Below, one piece after another: positions 23,682 through 33,609 of a stretch of DNA of 64,000 nucleotides; within the stretch, counting starts at the first letter, position 1; each line of letters opens with the position of its first letter. Below the pieces are notes generated by a model. That model was not told the DNA's origin and did no database searches. It worked only from the letters and a program-made list of their open reading frames with translations. This DNA comes from JAQAZP01 sp965531145 (GTDB lineage: Bacteria > Acidobacteriota > JAQAZP01), in contig CBESOE010000002.1 of NCBI GenBank assembly GCA_965531145.1, positions 1 to 64,000 on the forward strand, in the 5' to 3' direction. The translations under genes and the position numbers were made by a program.

Positions 23682-25349
23682 GTGACCGAGACGACCAAGG
23701 GCAGCGAGGGTGTTCCCGCCGATCCCCACCCCCCCGCCGGGGACGGATCAGCTAAGCGGCGGCTCCTTCGCTCGGCCACCGGCATGTCACTGGTCACCAT
23801 GTTCAGCCGTGTGCTGGGGCTGTTCCGCGAACAGGCCCGGGCTTACTTCCTCGGCACCGGCGCCGGGGCCGACGCCTTCGGTATTGCCTTCATGATCCCC
23901 AACCTCTTCCGCCGGCTGGTGGGGGAGGGGGCGATGACCGCGGCATTCGTACCGGTCTTCACCCGGATGATGGACAAGGAGAATCGCGAAGACCTGTGGG
24001 AATTCGCCAACCGCTTCTTTCTCCTGCTCAGCGCCATTCTCACCGTGATCACCGTGGCCGGAATCCTCGCTTCGGGTCTGCTGGTGCGTCACGTCTTTGC
24101 CCGCGGGTTTGTCGAGGATGCGGCCAAGATGGAGCTCACTGTCTCCCTCACCCGCTGGATGTTTTTCTACCTCTTTTTCATCAGCCTCGCCGCATTGATC
24201 CAGGGGATGCTCAACTCTTTCGGCCGCTTCGTGGTTCCCGCCTTCACCCCGGTGCTGCTCAACGTGGCGGTGATCGGCGCCGCCTTTCTCTTCGGGCGCT
24301 CCATGGACCAGCCGGCCTATGCCTTTGCCGTGGGAGTGCTGGTGGGGGGGGTACTCCAGCTGGGATTCCAGGTTCCCTTTATCTGGCGTCTGGGCTTTCG
24401 CCTGCGGCCCACCCTGCGGATCGCTCACAAGGCCAGCCGGGAGGTGCTGGGGCTGATGGGCTACGGTGTGTTTGGCATGGGGATCTACCAGATCAACGTG
24501 GCGGTCTCCAATGCCGTGGCCTCCTACCTGGGCGAGGGGGCGGTTTCCTCGCTGCAGTATTCCAACCGGCTGATGGAACTGACCCTCGGTGTCTTCATCA
24601 TCTCCATCTCCACGGTGATCCTGCCCTCCATGGCCCGGCAGCTCTCTGCCGGACGGCAGGGGGAGGCGCTGGAAACCCTGGCCTTTGCCATCCGCATGGT
24701 GATTTTTATTTCGCTGCCCGCCGCGGTGGGCCTGATTCTGCTTCGCTACCCGGTGATCAAGCTGCTCTTCACCTTCAGCGGTGGGAAGTTCGATCTGCTC
24801 TCCACCGAGCTCACCGCCCAGGCCGCGCTCTACCACCTGCTGGGACTGGTGCCGCTGGGACTGTCCCGGGTCTGCGTGGGGGTGTTCTATGCTGCCAGGG
24901 ACATGAAGACCCCGGTGAAGGCGGCCACCGGGTCGATGCTGGTCAACCTGGCCGCCTGCCTCACCCTCCCGGCCTGGCTGGGCCACGGGGGGGTGGCCCT
25001 GGCCAATACCCTGGCGGCCCTGTTCATGGCCGTTCTGCTGGTGCTGCTCATCCGTCGCCGCTTCGGCTCGCCGGACCGCGGGTGGCGGGTGGCCCGGGGA
25101 GCGGTCCGGGCGCTTCTTGCCGTGGTATTGATGGGTCTGTCGGTCTGGTGGATGTCCGAGAGGCTCCTGCGGCTGAACCTGATCCTCTCCAAGGCCGAAC
25201 TGGCGTTGAGCCTCGGCGGGGTGATCGCCGTGGGCGGGGCGATCTACTTCCTTTCCGCCTGGGCCATGGGCGCGGCCGAGCCCCGGGAACTGCTGGCCCT
25301 GGTGCACCGCAAGGGGAAGCCCGCACCCGGCGACCAGGTCAATCACTGA
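23682..25349 (+). CDS. murJ: Lipid II flippase MurJ
   Basis: A 555-aa MOP-superfamily flippase that moves lipid II across the inner membrane for peptidoglycan synthesis. Family features include SLVTMFSRVLGLFREQARA in TM1, the GEGAM motif (RRLVGEGAMTAAFVPVF) and about 14 membrane helices. The start is GTG with GGAGG upstream. A ~35-residue hydrophilic N-terminal extension precedes TM1. The 3' end overlaps the convergent HAD gene by 11 bp. Confidence 0.93.
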   Translation: MTETTKGSEGVPADPHPPAGDGSAKRRLLRSATGMSLVTMFSRVLGLFREQARAYFLGTGAGADAFGIAFMIPNLFRRLVGEGAMTAAFVPVFTRMMDKENREDLWEFANRFFLLLSAILTVITVAGILASGLLVRHVFARGFVEDAAKMELTVSLTRWMFFYLFFISLAALIQGMLNSFGRFVVPAFTPVLLNVAVIGAAFLFGRSMDQPAYAFAVGVLVGGVLQLGFQVPFIWRLGFRLRPTLRIAHKASREVLGLMGYGVFGMGIYQINVAVSNAVASYLGEGAVSSLQYSNRLMELTLGVFIISISTVILPSMARQLSAGRQGEALETLAFAIRMVIFISLPAAVGLILLRYPVIKLLFTFSGGKFDLLSTELTAQAALYHLLGLVPLGLSRVCVGVFYAARDMKTPVKAATGSMLVNLAACLTLPAWLGHGGVALANTLAALFMAVLLVLLIRRRFGSPDRGWRVARGAVRALLAVVLMGLSVWWMSERLLRLNLILSKAELALSLGGVIAVGGAIYFLSAWAMGAAEPRELLALVHRKGKPAPGDQVNH

Positions 25350-26022
25350 TCAGGTGGGCAAAATCACCGGGGGTCAGTCTTTCCAGGGAGTTCACCACCA
25401 GCTGCGCCAGGCCGGCAAAGCTGTGGGCCGGGTGGGTGTTGGTCACCGCCACGCAGGCCATGCCGGCGGCCCGGGCGGCCTCCACCCCCACCACCGCGTC
25501 TTCCACCACCACGCAGCGGCCGGGGGGCAGGCGGAGTGCCGCCGCCGCGGCCAGGAAAACTTCCGGGTCGGGTTTCCCCCGGGTCACGTCCTCCCCGGTG
25601 ATTACCGCGGAGAGCGAGGGCGCCAGGCCGATTCCGTCAAGGATCATCTCAACGTTGTCCCGTGGGCCGGAGGACCCCACGGCCAGGGAAAATCCGGCCC
25701 GCAGCAGATCGTCCGACAACCGGGCCACTCCCGGGAACGGCTCTATTCGCTTGCGGTAGAGGCGGCGGAAGATCTTTTCCTTCTGGTCGCCCAGTTGCCG
25801 GATCTCTTCCTCCGGCAGGTCACACTGGAAGAGCAGGGGCAGGATCACCCGGTTCACCTTGCCGAAGTGCTTTTCGAAAAAGTGCTGGTCGGTGGTGATG
25901 CCGCTCCGGGTGGCCAACTGCTCCCAGGCCAGTCTGTGCCAGGGTCCGGTGTCGGCCAGGACCCCGTCCATATCAAAGATCACCGCCTGGCCCATGCCAT
26001 TTCGCTCATCTTTCCGCTTCAT
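25339..26022 (-). CDS. HAD phosphatase / beta-phosphoglucomutase-like
   Basis: A 227-aa HAD-superfamily enzyme with motif I FDMDGVLADT (nucleophile and acid/base Asp), motif II VGSSGPRDN, motif III Lys in GEDVTRGKPDPE and motif IV VVVEDAVVGVEAARAAGM. The helical cap of ~70 residues between motif I and II is of the beta-phosphoglucomutase/sugar-phosphatase type. AGGAGG stands 4 bases before the ATG. It is a single gene convergent with murJ; the exact sugar-phosphate substrate cannot be assigned. Confidence 0.85.
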   Translation of the reverse strand: MKRKDERNGMGQAVIFDMDGVLADTGPWHRLAWEQLATRSGITTDQHFFEKHFGKVNRVILPLLFQCDLPEEEIRQLGDQKEKIFRRLYRKRIEPFPGVARLSDDLLRAGFSLAVGSSGPRDNVEMILDGIGLAPSLSAVITGEDVTRGKPDPEVFLAAAAALRLPPGRCVVVEDAVVGVEAARAAGMACVAVTNTHPAHSFAGLAQLVVNSLERLTPGDFAHLISD

Positions 26023-26170
26023 CGTACCTCCTGGAGCATACGTCGGGGATGAGGCCCCGGCGCCGCCACCTTACCCGATGGTTGACCTCGGTGCCAAATC
26101 CTGTAAAACTTCTTCCAGTAGTTGTCATAGCCCTTTGCCCGCGGTTTCATCCGCTCCCGGGGAGATGAAG

Positions 26171-27085
26171 ATGTCACCATCACTCAAAATCCAGCGGCAG
26201 CTCGCTTTCCTCAAGATTCTCGCCGGCCTGGCCTGGGCCGACGGTGAGCTGTCGGTGAGCGAAGTGAACCGGATCAAACACTTCCTGCGTCGCTTCGACA
26301 TCCCCGACGAGCACTGGGCCGAGGTGGAGATGGTGCTCCTCGAGCGGATGACCATGGAGGAATGCCTGGCCCAGGTGGAGCTCTTCCTCGGTCTGGCCGC
26401 CGGTGCCGATGAACGGAAGCAGCTGGCCGAGGCCCTGGAGGAGATGGCCGCCGCCGACGGCACGGTGAGCGGCGCTGAACGTGAGTTCATCGACCAGGCC
26501 CTCCGCTCACTCCAGGCCTCCTCCTCCGCCCGGGGGTTCCTCTCCAGCCTCCAGGGTCTGTTGCGGGGCCTCGCCGCCCCCGGTGACGCCCGGGACGAAC
26601 TGGAGGAAGACCTCGCTCTCTTCAGCCGCAACCGCCTGCTCTACCGGGTTCGTCGCCGGCTGAGCCGTGAGGGCCAGCCGTTGGACGAGACGGTGGACGT
26701 CTTCCTGGAAAAGGGATCGCTGATGGGTGGGCTCCTTGGCCTGGTGCTCGAGGAGAGCGGTGACTGGTCCGCGGCAGCCGTGAAGCACTTTCGTGAAATC
26801 CTCACCACCATCTCGGGGTTGCGCGGGGCCTACCTGGAGACCCTGGTCGCGGTGGTGCTGGAGGAAGGACAGCAATCGGGTCTCGACCAGTCGCGGATGA
26901 CCGTGGAATACCGCCGCCTGAGCAGCGCCACGGCACGGGTTCGGATGGTGGAGTCGATGTTCCGGCTGGCCGACTCCGGCGGCGTTCCCGCCGGTCACGA
27001 TCTGGCGGAACGGATCCGGCGGGTGGCCAACGGTCTGGGCGTGTCCCACGACAACTTTATCCGGGCGCGGCTGAAGAAAAATTAA
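26171..27085 (+). CDS. TerB-like (co-chaperone DjlA N-terminal type) protein
   Basis: A 304-aa soluble helical protein with two TerB-like units near its N-terminus: ILAGLAWADGELSVSEVNRI (residues ~15-34) and EALEEMAAADGTVSGAEREF (~85-105), each with the acidic ADG.(V/L)S..E signature that binds metal in this fold. The C-terminal ~150 residues are helical and not recognised, ending GVSHDNFIRARLKKN. ATG 26171 is chosen because GGGGAG ends 6 bases upstream. It may act at the membrane or in stress response, but nothing here tests that. Confidence 0.78.
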   Translation: MSPSLKIQRQLAFLKILAGLAWADGELSVSEVNRIKHFLRRFDIPDEHWAEVEMVLLERMTMEECLAQVELFLGLAAGADERKQLAEALEEMAAADGTVSGAEREFIDQALRSLQASSSARGFLSSLQGLLRGLAAPGDARDELEEDLALFSRNRLLYRVRRRLSREGQPLDETVDVFLEKGSLMGGLLGLVLEESGDWSAAAVKHFREILTTISGLRGAYLETLVAVVLEEGQQSGLDQSRMTVEYRRLSSATARVRMVESMFRLADSGGVPAGHDLAERIRRVANGLGVSHDNFIRARLKKN

Positions 27086-27146
27086 CTCGTCCTGCAGTCA
27101 GGGGTTCCATCATCCCGCGAACCGCGAAATGAACAGGGAGAGGCCG

Positions 27147-29860
27147 GTGAAGAGACGGATATTCTCCACGACAGTGATCCATCTGGCGCTCTTTCTCCTG
27201 GTGGCCGGTTGTGGCACGGCTACGGCGCCGGGGTTGATTCTCTACGACATGGATCAGATCAATGGTGACCTGCGGTTGCTCGGGCCCCAATCCGACGGCC
27301 ACCTGGCCCGTTCGGCCACCGCCGGCGACCTCAACGGCGACGGGTTGGACGACCTGGTGGTCACCGCACCGGGATACCGGACCGTCACGGGCCAGGCGGC
27401 GCCGGGGGCGGTGTTCGTGGTCTTCGGAACCGGTGTTTTTCCACCTGACCATCTGATCGACTTCGCTTCGGCGAACGTCGACCTCACCGTTCTCGGCCGT
27501 CTTCATGGCGACACCCTGGGCCTTTGTGTCACCGTGGGCGACCTCAACGGCGATACCATCGACGACCTCATTGTCTCCGGCGACACGTCGGACGTGGGGG
27601 GCATCGAAGATGCCGGCGCGGTCTACGTCGTGTTCGGTTCGGGCAACTTTCCCGCCAACCACGTGGTGGACCTCGCCACGGTGAATGCGGACATGGAGAT
27701 TCTCGGGGCCGCGTCCGTTGATCACACCGGCTATGACCTGGACACCGGCGACGTGAACGGGGACTCGGTGGATGATCTGCTGTTCAGTGTTCTCGGCTAC
27801 GACTTCCCCGGGCGTCCGAATTGCGGTGCTGCCGGTGTGCTTTACGGCAGTGCGGCCCACACTTCCGGGTTTGTCCTCGACCTCTCCATTGACCAGCCGG
27901 ACCTGCTGGTGCTGGGCTAGAGCAGTGATGACTGGCTGGGAACGGCCTTGGCTGCCGGCGACATGAACGGCGACGGAATGGACGACCTGGTGCTCAGCGC
28001 GGTCTTCGCCGATCCGCTGGGCCGGGACAAGGCCGGACTGGTGGCCCTGGTGCTCGGTTCCGACAGCTTTTCACCCAACCAGGTCATCGATCTCAACGTC
28101 TTTACCCCAGCGGCCTGGCTGGTGGGCGGGGCCGCCAACGACCGCATCGGTTTCGCCCTGGAGTGCGGCGACCTCAACGGCGACAGTCTGGACGACATCG
28201 TGGTGGGGGCGCACCTCACCGCGGCAACCGCCGGTGCGGAAGCCGGCCGCTGCAGCGTGGTATACGGTAACCGGGTGATCCCTCCGGGCACCACCATCGA
28301 TTTCATCTCCCCCTCGGCGGGGACTGGTGCGGTGCACTCTACGGCATATACGGCTGCATGGAAGCTTCCGCCCCCTCCGATCCCGATCCGGCCTCCAGCG
28401 CTGTGGGCGTGCCGCTGGAGGTGACCCTCGGCTGGACCACGGGGGCCGAAGCCGATACCTTCGATCTGTTCTTCGGCACGGTGAATCCGCCGCCGCCCTA
28501 CCAGGCGGGCCTCACCGATTCATTCTTCGATCTGCCGGCCACCGTCTCCGGCCAGCACTACTACTGGCGGGTGGTGGCGAGCAACGAGTGCAGCTCCACC
28601 TCTTCCCCGGTCTGGGATTTCACCACCTGTATCGTGCCGGCGGTGCCCGGGACGCCGGACCCGGCAAACGGGACCAGCGGAACGGCCCTCGACGTCATGC
28701 TCGACTGGAGTGATTCGGTGGGGGAGGTGAGCTACAACCTCTATTTCGGCCCCAGCTCGTCCCCGGGGCTCTGGGCCGGCGGACTTGCCGGTAGCGACTA
28801 CCAGCTGCCCACACTGGATGAAGGGGTGCAATACCACTGGCGGGTAGAGGCGGTGAACGGCTGCGGAACCACCCTGTCGGCGGAGTGGAACTTCACCACC
28901 TGCGTGTCTCCCGGGATTCCGGTTCTGGTATTTCCGCCGGATGGCGCCGTGGACCTGGCCACGGCCATCACCATTTACTGGAACGAGGTGCCTGGAGCCG
29001 ACTCCTACAACGTCTATTTTGGTGACAGTTCACCCCCGCCGCCCCACACGGCGGGTCTCACCGACCCGCTCCTCCAGTTGGAGGACCTCGCCGATGGTGT
29101 CACCTTCCACTGGCAGGTGGAAGCGGTGAACAGTTGCGGTGCCGTCGCCTCGGAGATCTTCTCCTTCAGCACCATCTGGACCCCGGTGCAGATGCTGGCC
29201 ACCGGTCCAGGGCCCGACGAGGGCAACCCGCCGCTGGTGCGGGTCTTCGACCCGGAGGAGATCCCGGTGGTGGTGAACGAGTGGAATGCATACGGGGTCG
29301 AGAAATTCGGGGTCAACGTGGCCGCCGGCGACCTGGGTTGGGACCGTCTGGACGAGCTGGTCACCGGCGCCGGGCCGGGAGAGGTGTTCGGCCCCCACGT
29401 CCGTGGCTGGAATGTGGACGGGGGAACCGCGGCTGCCATCCCCCAGGTCAGTTACTTCGCATATGGCACCCTCAAATACGGGGTGAACGTGGCCTGTGGT
29501 GATGTGGATGGCGACGGAATAGACGAGATCGTCACCGGCGCCGGTCCCGGCGAGATCTTCTTCGCCCACGTGCGCGGCTGGAACTACGACGGGGTGGTGG
29601 TTTCCTCGATCCCGGGGGTGAGCTGGTTCGCCTATGACGATTTGACCCACGGATCCCGGGTGGGCTGTGCGGATGTGGACGGCGACCTGATCGACGAGAT
29701 TCTCACCTGTCCCGGTCCGGGGGAGGAAAACATCGCACAGGTGCGGGGCTGGAACTTCGACGGGCTGGAACTGGACCCGATCGAAGCCATCAACTTCCCG
29801 GCCTATGACGAGGACGTGGTTCGTGGGGGGAATGTCACCGGCGGGTCCTTCCGGGACTAG
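27147..29860 (+). pseudogene. Broken secreted FG-GAP / FN3 / DGDG-repeat lipoprotein
   Basis: One composite gene interrupted twice. It starts (GTG, after GGGAGAGG) with a lipoprotein signal ending LVAGC. Integrin-type FG-GAP propeller repeats follow (AGDLNGDGLDDLVV and similar). An in-frame TAG at 27918-27920 interrupts them, after which the same frame continues with further repeats. Near a C5 run at 28309-28313 the coding frame shifts; one extra C would restore it. The rest encodes three FN3-like domains (YYWRVVAS, YHWRVEAV, FHWQVEAV) and four C-terminal 57-residue units containing TGAGPG and VRGWN. Two lesions suggest decay; single-base errors in assembly remain possible. Confidence 0.75.
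29185..29857 (+). repeat. 171-bp tandem coding repeats in broken gene
   Basis: Four units of the same type as at 35071-36060. The cores start at 29363, 29534 and 29705, again 171 bp apart. Confidence 0.75.
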
Positions 29861-30867
29861 TCGTCAGTCACGGTTCCGTCGCCGGTATGGTCAACCTGCC
29901 AGGGTTGGAACTGCTGAGGAACCTCCAGGCCGTAGTGGTCCATCAGATCAGCATTGACCCGCAGCTCCAGATCCTCCAGCCGGCGAAACGGTGTGTCGGC
30001 CGGGTCCCGGCCCCTGGAAATGATTTCCGCCGCCAGTTGTCCCACCGCCCTCCCCTCGGCCTCGAATGAGCGGCCCAGGGTCATCACTGCCCCCCGGCTG
30101 GTCAGGCTGCTGATGTTGGCGAAGACCGGGATGCCCCGGCGGGCGGACACCGCGGCCAGCGCCTCGAACCCCTGGATCACCGTACTGTCACCGGCGCAGA
30201 AGAAGACGTCGGCCCCGCGGGAGGCCAGGCCTTCGGCCGCGCTGAGGATTTCGGAGGTTCCGGCCACCGCCGATTCTTCCAGCCGCAGGCCGTGTCGCCC
30301 GGCCTCGGCCCGGATGATTTCCAGGTAGCGGTGCGAGTTGCTCTCCCCGCTGTTCCAGACCACGCCCAGGACATCGGCCTCGGGCAGGACGGCATGGATC
30401 AGTTCCAGCACTTCGGTGGTGGGGAAGAGCCCGTAGTAGCCGGTGATCCGGGGCTGGTGCTCTCCCGGCCAGCGGCAGAGGCCGGCGGAAACCGGGTCGC
30501 TCACCAGCCCGAAGACCAGCCGGTCCTGCGGCTCGATGCGGGCAAAGACGGCCTGGGTTGCCGGGGTGCCGAAGGTGATGATGGCATCATGCCCGCGGCC
30601 CACGGCCTGTGCGGCAATGGCCTGGAGCAGTGAGAAATCGGCGCCGGCGGAGTAGAAATGGACATCCAGTCCGTCCCCCTGCGCCAACCCTCCCCGGGCC
30701 AGCCCCTCCAGGGCGGCCAGCCGCACCTCCTCCGATTCAGCCGAATCCACATACTGGACAAAGGCCACGCTGGCCGCGGGTTCCCGGGGAGGACCGCCGC
30801 AACCACAGAGCAACAGACCGCCGGCCAGCAGCAGAACGGTGGAAACGGCCAGGGTCCGGGATGTCAT
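29857..30867 (-). CDS. ABC-type substrate-binding lipoprotein (TrpX/PF04392-like)
   Basis: A 336-aa periplasmic-binding-fold lipoprotein (signal peptide with lipobox LLCGC). It shows the pattern of the ABC_sub_bind family: VAFVQYVDS near the start, DAIITFGTPATQAV, VFGLVSDPVSAGL, VLGVVWNSGESNS and GIPVFANISSL. Known relatives bind tryptophan, tyrosine or other small ligands. AGGAGG precedes the ATG. No permease or ATPase gene adjoins it, so it is an orphan binding protein in this window. The stop overlaps the convergent repeat gene by 4 bp. Confidence 0.82.
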   Translation of the reverse strand: MTSRTLAVSTVLLLAGGLLLCGCGGPPREPAASVAFVQYVDSAESEEVRLAALEGLARGGLAQGDGLDVHFYSAGADFSLLQAIAAQAVGRGHDAIITFGTPATQAVFARIEPQDRLVFGLVSDPVSAGLCRWPGEHQPRITGYYGLFPTTEVLELIHAVLPEADVLGVVWNSGESNSHRYLEIIRAEAGRHGLRLEESAVAGTSEILSAAEGLASRGADVFFCAGDSTVIQGFEALAAVSARRGIPVFANISSLTSRGAVMTLGRSFEAEGRAVGQLAAEIISRGRDPADTPFRRLEDLELRVNADLMDHYGLEVPQQFQPWQVDHTGDGTVTDD

Positions 30868-31006
30868 GATCACGTTCCTCCTGTTGATGAGTCTGAGGCC
30901 CGGTTGGGTAAAAATCAAGCTGCCGCGTTGAATACGAATCCGGTGCGGGATATCATTGACCATCCTGTTTCCGGATCAACAGTAACGCTTTTTCACGGCG
31001 GAAATA

Positions 31007-32527
31007 ATGTCCGAACGATTTACCCAGGGTTTGAAGATACTGGCCGCCCTCGTCGCGCTGGCCTTTATCCCGCTTTTTCTCTACATCGCCTGTTCCCGCG
31101 TCGGCTACCCCTTCGACCTCGAGTGGCTGGAGGGGGCCGCGGCGTCCAATACGCTCCGGGCCATGAACGGGCTGCCGATCTACGTCAAGCCAACCCTGGA
31201 TTACGTACCCGAAGTCTATACCCCGCTCTACTTCTATCTTTCCGCGGTGCCCTCCCTGTTCATGGGGATCGGGTTCGCCCCGTTGCGGCTGGTCTCGATC
31301 ATCTTCACCATCTGGTCCATGATACTGCTCTATGCCATCGGCCGCCGCGAGACCGGCCAGGTCTCCCATGGCCTGCTGGCCGCCGGAATCTTTGCCGCCA
31401 CCTTTGGTGTCACCGGGGCCTGGTTCGACCTGGCGCGGGTGGACTCCATGTTCCTCTTCCTCCTGCTCCTCGGGTTCTGCCTCGTGCGCTACGGCCGCAC
31501 CTCGGCCAGCTCCGTTGCCGCCGGGGTGGTCGCCGCCCTGGCCTTCTTCACCAAGCAGACCGCGCTGGGGCTCTTTATCCCCTTGCTGGTCTGGGCGGTC
31601 TTTGCCTGGAGGCGTCGCTCCTTCTGGTTCGCCGGGATCAGCTTGACCCTGATCGGCGGCGGGTTCCTGCTCCTCGATTTCATCCACGAGGGCTGGTTCA
31701 GCTATTACACGGTGACCCTGCCGGCCATGGACGTCATCCGGGATGAGATGCTGCTCCGCTTCTGGTGGGCCGACCTGCTGCTGGTGCTGCCGGTGGCGAC
31801 GGTGGCCGTGGTGGTCTATTTTGTATTGACGGTTTCCGGCCAGGCTCACCGCCCCTCCCGGGATGCCTGGTTCTTCTTCCTCGCCGGCGGCGGGATGGTG
31901 GGTCTCTCCTGGCTGGCCCGGATACACAAGGGGGGATACCTCAACGTCCTGATGCCGGCCTACGCATTTCTGGCCCTGATGCTGCCCCTGGGGTTTCACG
32001 CGGTGGAGCATGCCCTGAAGTATCGGCGGCCGCTCGTGCGGCACGGGGTCATGACCCTGATCTACGTGCTGCTGATCCTCCAGCTGGTTTCGCTGGCCGT
32101 GGTTTCGGAAAACAGCTTCCTCCCGGTTGCCCGCTGGATCCCCACCGAAGAAGACCGGGCTGCGGGGGAGGCGATGGTGAAGCTGATCGAGAATTTCGAG
32201 GGACCGGTGTTCACCCCCTTCCACTGCTTCCTGCCGGTTCGTGCAGGCAAACGGTATTGCGGCAGCCGGGGGGCGATGATGCCGATTCTCTACGGCCGTG
32301 ACGACCAGCGGAAGATGACATTCATCGAGGAGTCCATCCTCGGTTTCCGCCGGCACAAATACGATGCGATCATCCTGGACAAGAAGCGGTTCCGCCACAT
32401 CCAGGAGGCCATCGATCTGTACTACCGCGAGGAGCCGGGCCTGCTGATCGGCCGGGAAGACCTGTTCCGCACGGTTTCCGGGATGCGGACCCAGCCCCAG
32501 TATCTCTACCTGCCGCGGCCCCAGTAG
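31007..32527 (+). CDS. GT-C-type membrane glycosyltransferase-like protein
   Basis: A 506-aa protein with about 10 membrane helices and a ~130-residue soluble C-terminal domain. The first loop (YPFDLEWLEGAAASNTLRAM, then YVPEVYTPLYFYL) holds the acidic and aromatic residues typical of GT39/RgtA-like lipid-linked sugar transferases. The ribosome site is weak. It is not clearly homologous end to end with the GT-C protein at 20.7-22.8 kb. Its substrate is unknown. Confidence 0.7.
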   Translation: MSERFTQGLKILAALVALAFIPLFLYIACSRVGYPFDLEWLEGAAASNTLRAMNGLPIYVKPTLDYVPEVYTPLYFYLSAVPSLFMGIGFAPLRLVSIIFTIWSMILLYAIGRRETGQVSHGLLAAGIFAATFGVTGAWFDLARVDSMFLFLLLLGFCLVRYGRTSASSVAAGVVAALAFFTKQTALGLFIPLLVWAVFAWRRRSFWFAGISLTLIGGGFLLLDFIHEGWFSYYTVTLPAMDVIRDEMLLRFWWADLLLVLPVATVAVVVYFVLTVSGQAHRPSRDAWFFFLAGGGMVGLSWLARIHKGGYLNVLMPAYAFLALMLPLGFHAVEHALKYRRPLVRHGVMTLIYVLLILQLVSLAVVSENSFLPVARWIPTEEDRAAGEAMVKLIENFEGPVFTPFHCFLPVRAGKRYCGSRGAMMPILYGRDDQRKMTFIEESILGFRRHKYDAIILDKKRFRHIQEAIDLYYREEPGLLIGREDLFRTVSGMRTQPQYLYLPRPQ

Positions 32528-32605
32528 ACCGCCGCTCGAACTTGGCATCACCAGCAGTGCGGGGTAAGATGAGGGTGTTGCTGAAACACCCGCTTCATCC
32601 GGACC

Positions 32606-33535
32606 ATGGAAACCAATATGGCCTTACGCTTCTTCACCCGAGCCGTCCTGCTGGCGCTGATCCTGGGCCTGCTGGCCCCGCTGCCGGGGCAATCCCAGAT
32701 CGTCGGTAAAACCACCGGCCAGCGGAGTGTGGATACGCTGCCGCCCGCCGGGGAGGAGGAGTCGGATACCTTCCCGGTGATCGGCCCGATGGGTATGGCC
32801 TTCCTGCCCTTCCCGGTGGTGATCCCCATCGGTGATCGGGAGCATCCCCCGGGCCGGCCGTTCAACCCGCGGGAGCGGCCGGTGGACGGCGGTGAGTTCT
32901 TCCCCCGCGGGCTGATCGAGGAAGAGGACGGGGGGCCGGGCCCGGTGCTCGACGACTATCTCGTCGCTACGGCACTGGTCACCCGGGGGCAATACCAGCT
33001 CTACCTGATGTATCTCAATGTCTTCGGCGACCACAGCCACTGTCATCCCTTCGAACCCCTGGAAAAGGACCACCGGCCCGAGGGCTGGTTCGACCCGCTG
33101 CTCTGCGAGGATCCCGACCAACCGGTGACCGATATCGACTGGTTCGACGCCTTTGGCTTCGCCTCCTGGTGCGGTGCCCGGCTGGCCACCGACCTGGAGT
33201 GGGAGCGGGGCGGGGTGGCGGCCCCTGCGGCTGAATGGCTGGGGAGTTGGTACTCCGCCGACTGGTATGCCGACCCGCAAGCGATCCGGTCGAGCCCCCG
33301 GGGCCCGGTTGATGGCTCGGTGACCGACGGGCAGTGGACCTTTTACCAGACCATGGCGGTTCGGGAGGCCGGCGGGGACAGGTCCTGGCGCAATATCTAC
33401 ACCAGGTCGCCCGACCTCGGTTTCCGGCTGGCCTGGAGCCCGCCCGGAGCGGCGGAGCCCGCCATTGTCCTGGTCCCGGCCACTGAGCCGTTGGCCGGGG
33501 CCGGCAAGGCCGGTCTGGAAACCCTCGGGAAATGA
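32606..33535 (+). CDS. Exported FGE-sulfatase-domain (SUMF1-like) protein
   Basis: A 309-aa exported protein with signal peptide MALRFFTRAVLLALI. Residues ~110-285 follow the formylglycine-generating-enzyme fold: LVTRGQYQLYL, PVTDIDWFDAFGFASWCGARL, DLEWERGG, EWLGSWYSADWY and the closing LGFRLAW. The paired active-site cysteines of true FGE near the C-terminus are absent, so sulfatase activation is unlikely; many such proteins bind ligands instead. The start may be 32606 or 32618 (neither has a strong ribosome site). It ends just before the M30-like protease gene, and the two are probably co-transcribed. Confidence 0.7.
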   Translation: METNMALRFFTRAVLLALILGLLAPLPGQSQIVGKTTGQRSVDTLPPAGEEESDTFPVIGPMGMAFLPFPVVIPIGDREHPPGRPFNPRERPVDGGEFFPRGLIEEEDGGPGPVLDDYLVATALVTRGQYQLYLMYLNVFGDHSHCHPFEPLEKDHRPEGWFDPLLCEDPDQPVTDIDWFDAFGFASWCGARLATDLEWERGGVAAPAAEWLGSWYSADWYADPQAIRSSPRGPVDGSVTDGQWTFYQTMAVREAGGDRSWRNIYTRSPDLGFRLAWSPPGAAEPAIVLVPATEPLAGAGKAGLETLGK

Positions 33536-33609
33536 CGGCGGCAAACACGGAACAAACCGGGCGGAGTGCTGCCGCCCGACAGCGCCACGGCAGTGGCACG
33601 GAGGAAACC

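Noticed and set aside
27918..27920. TAG read as an amino acid (pyrrolysine or suppression)
   Set aside because: No pyrrolysine genes or supporting context are seen, and the same gene has an independent frameshift, so decay or sequence error is simpler.
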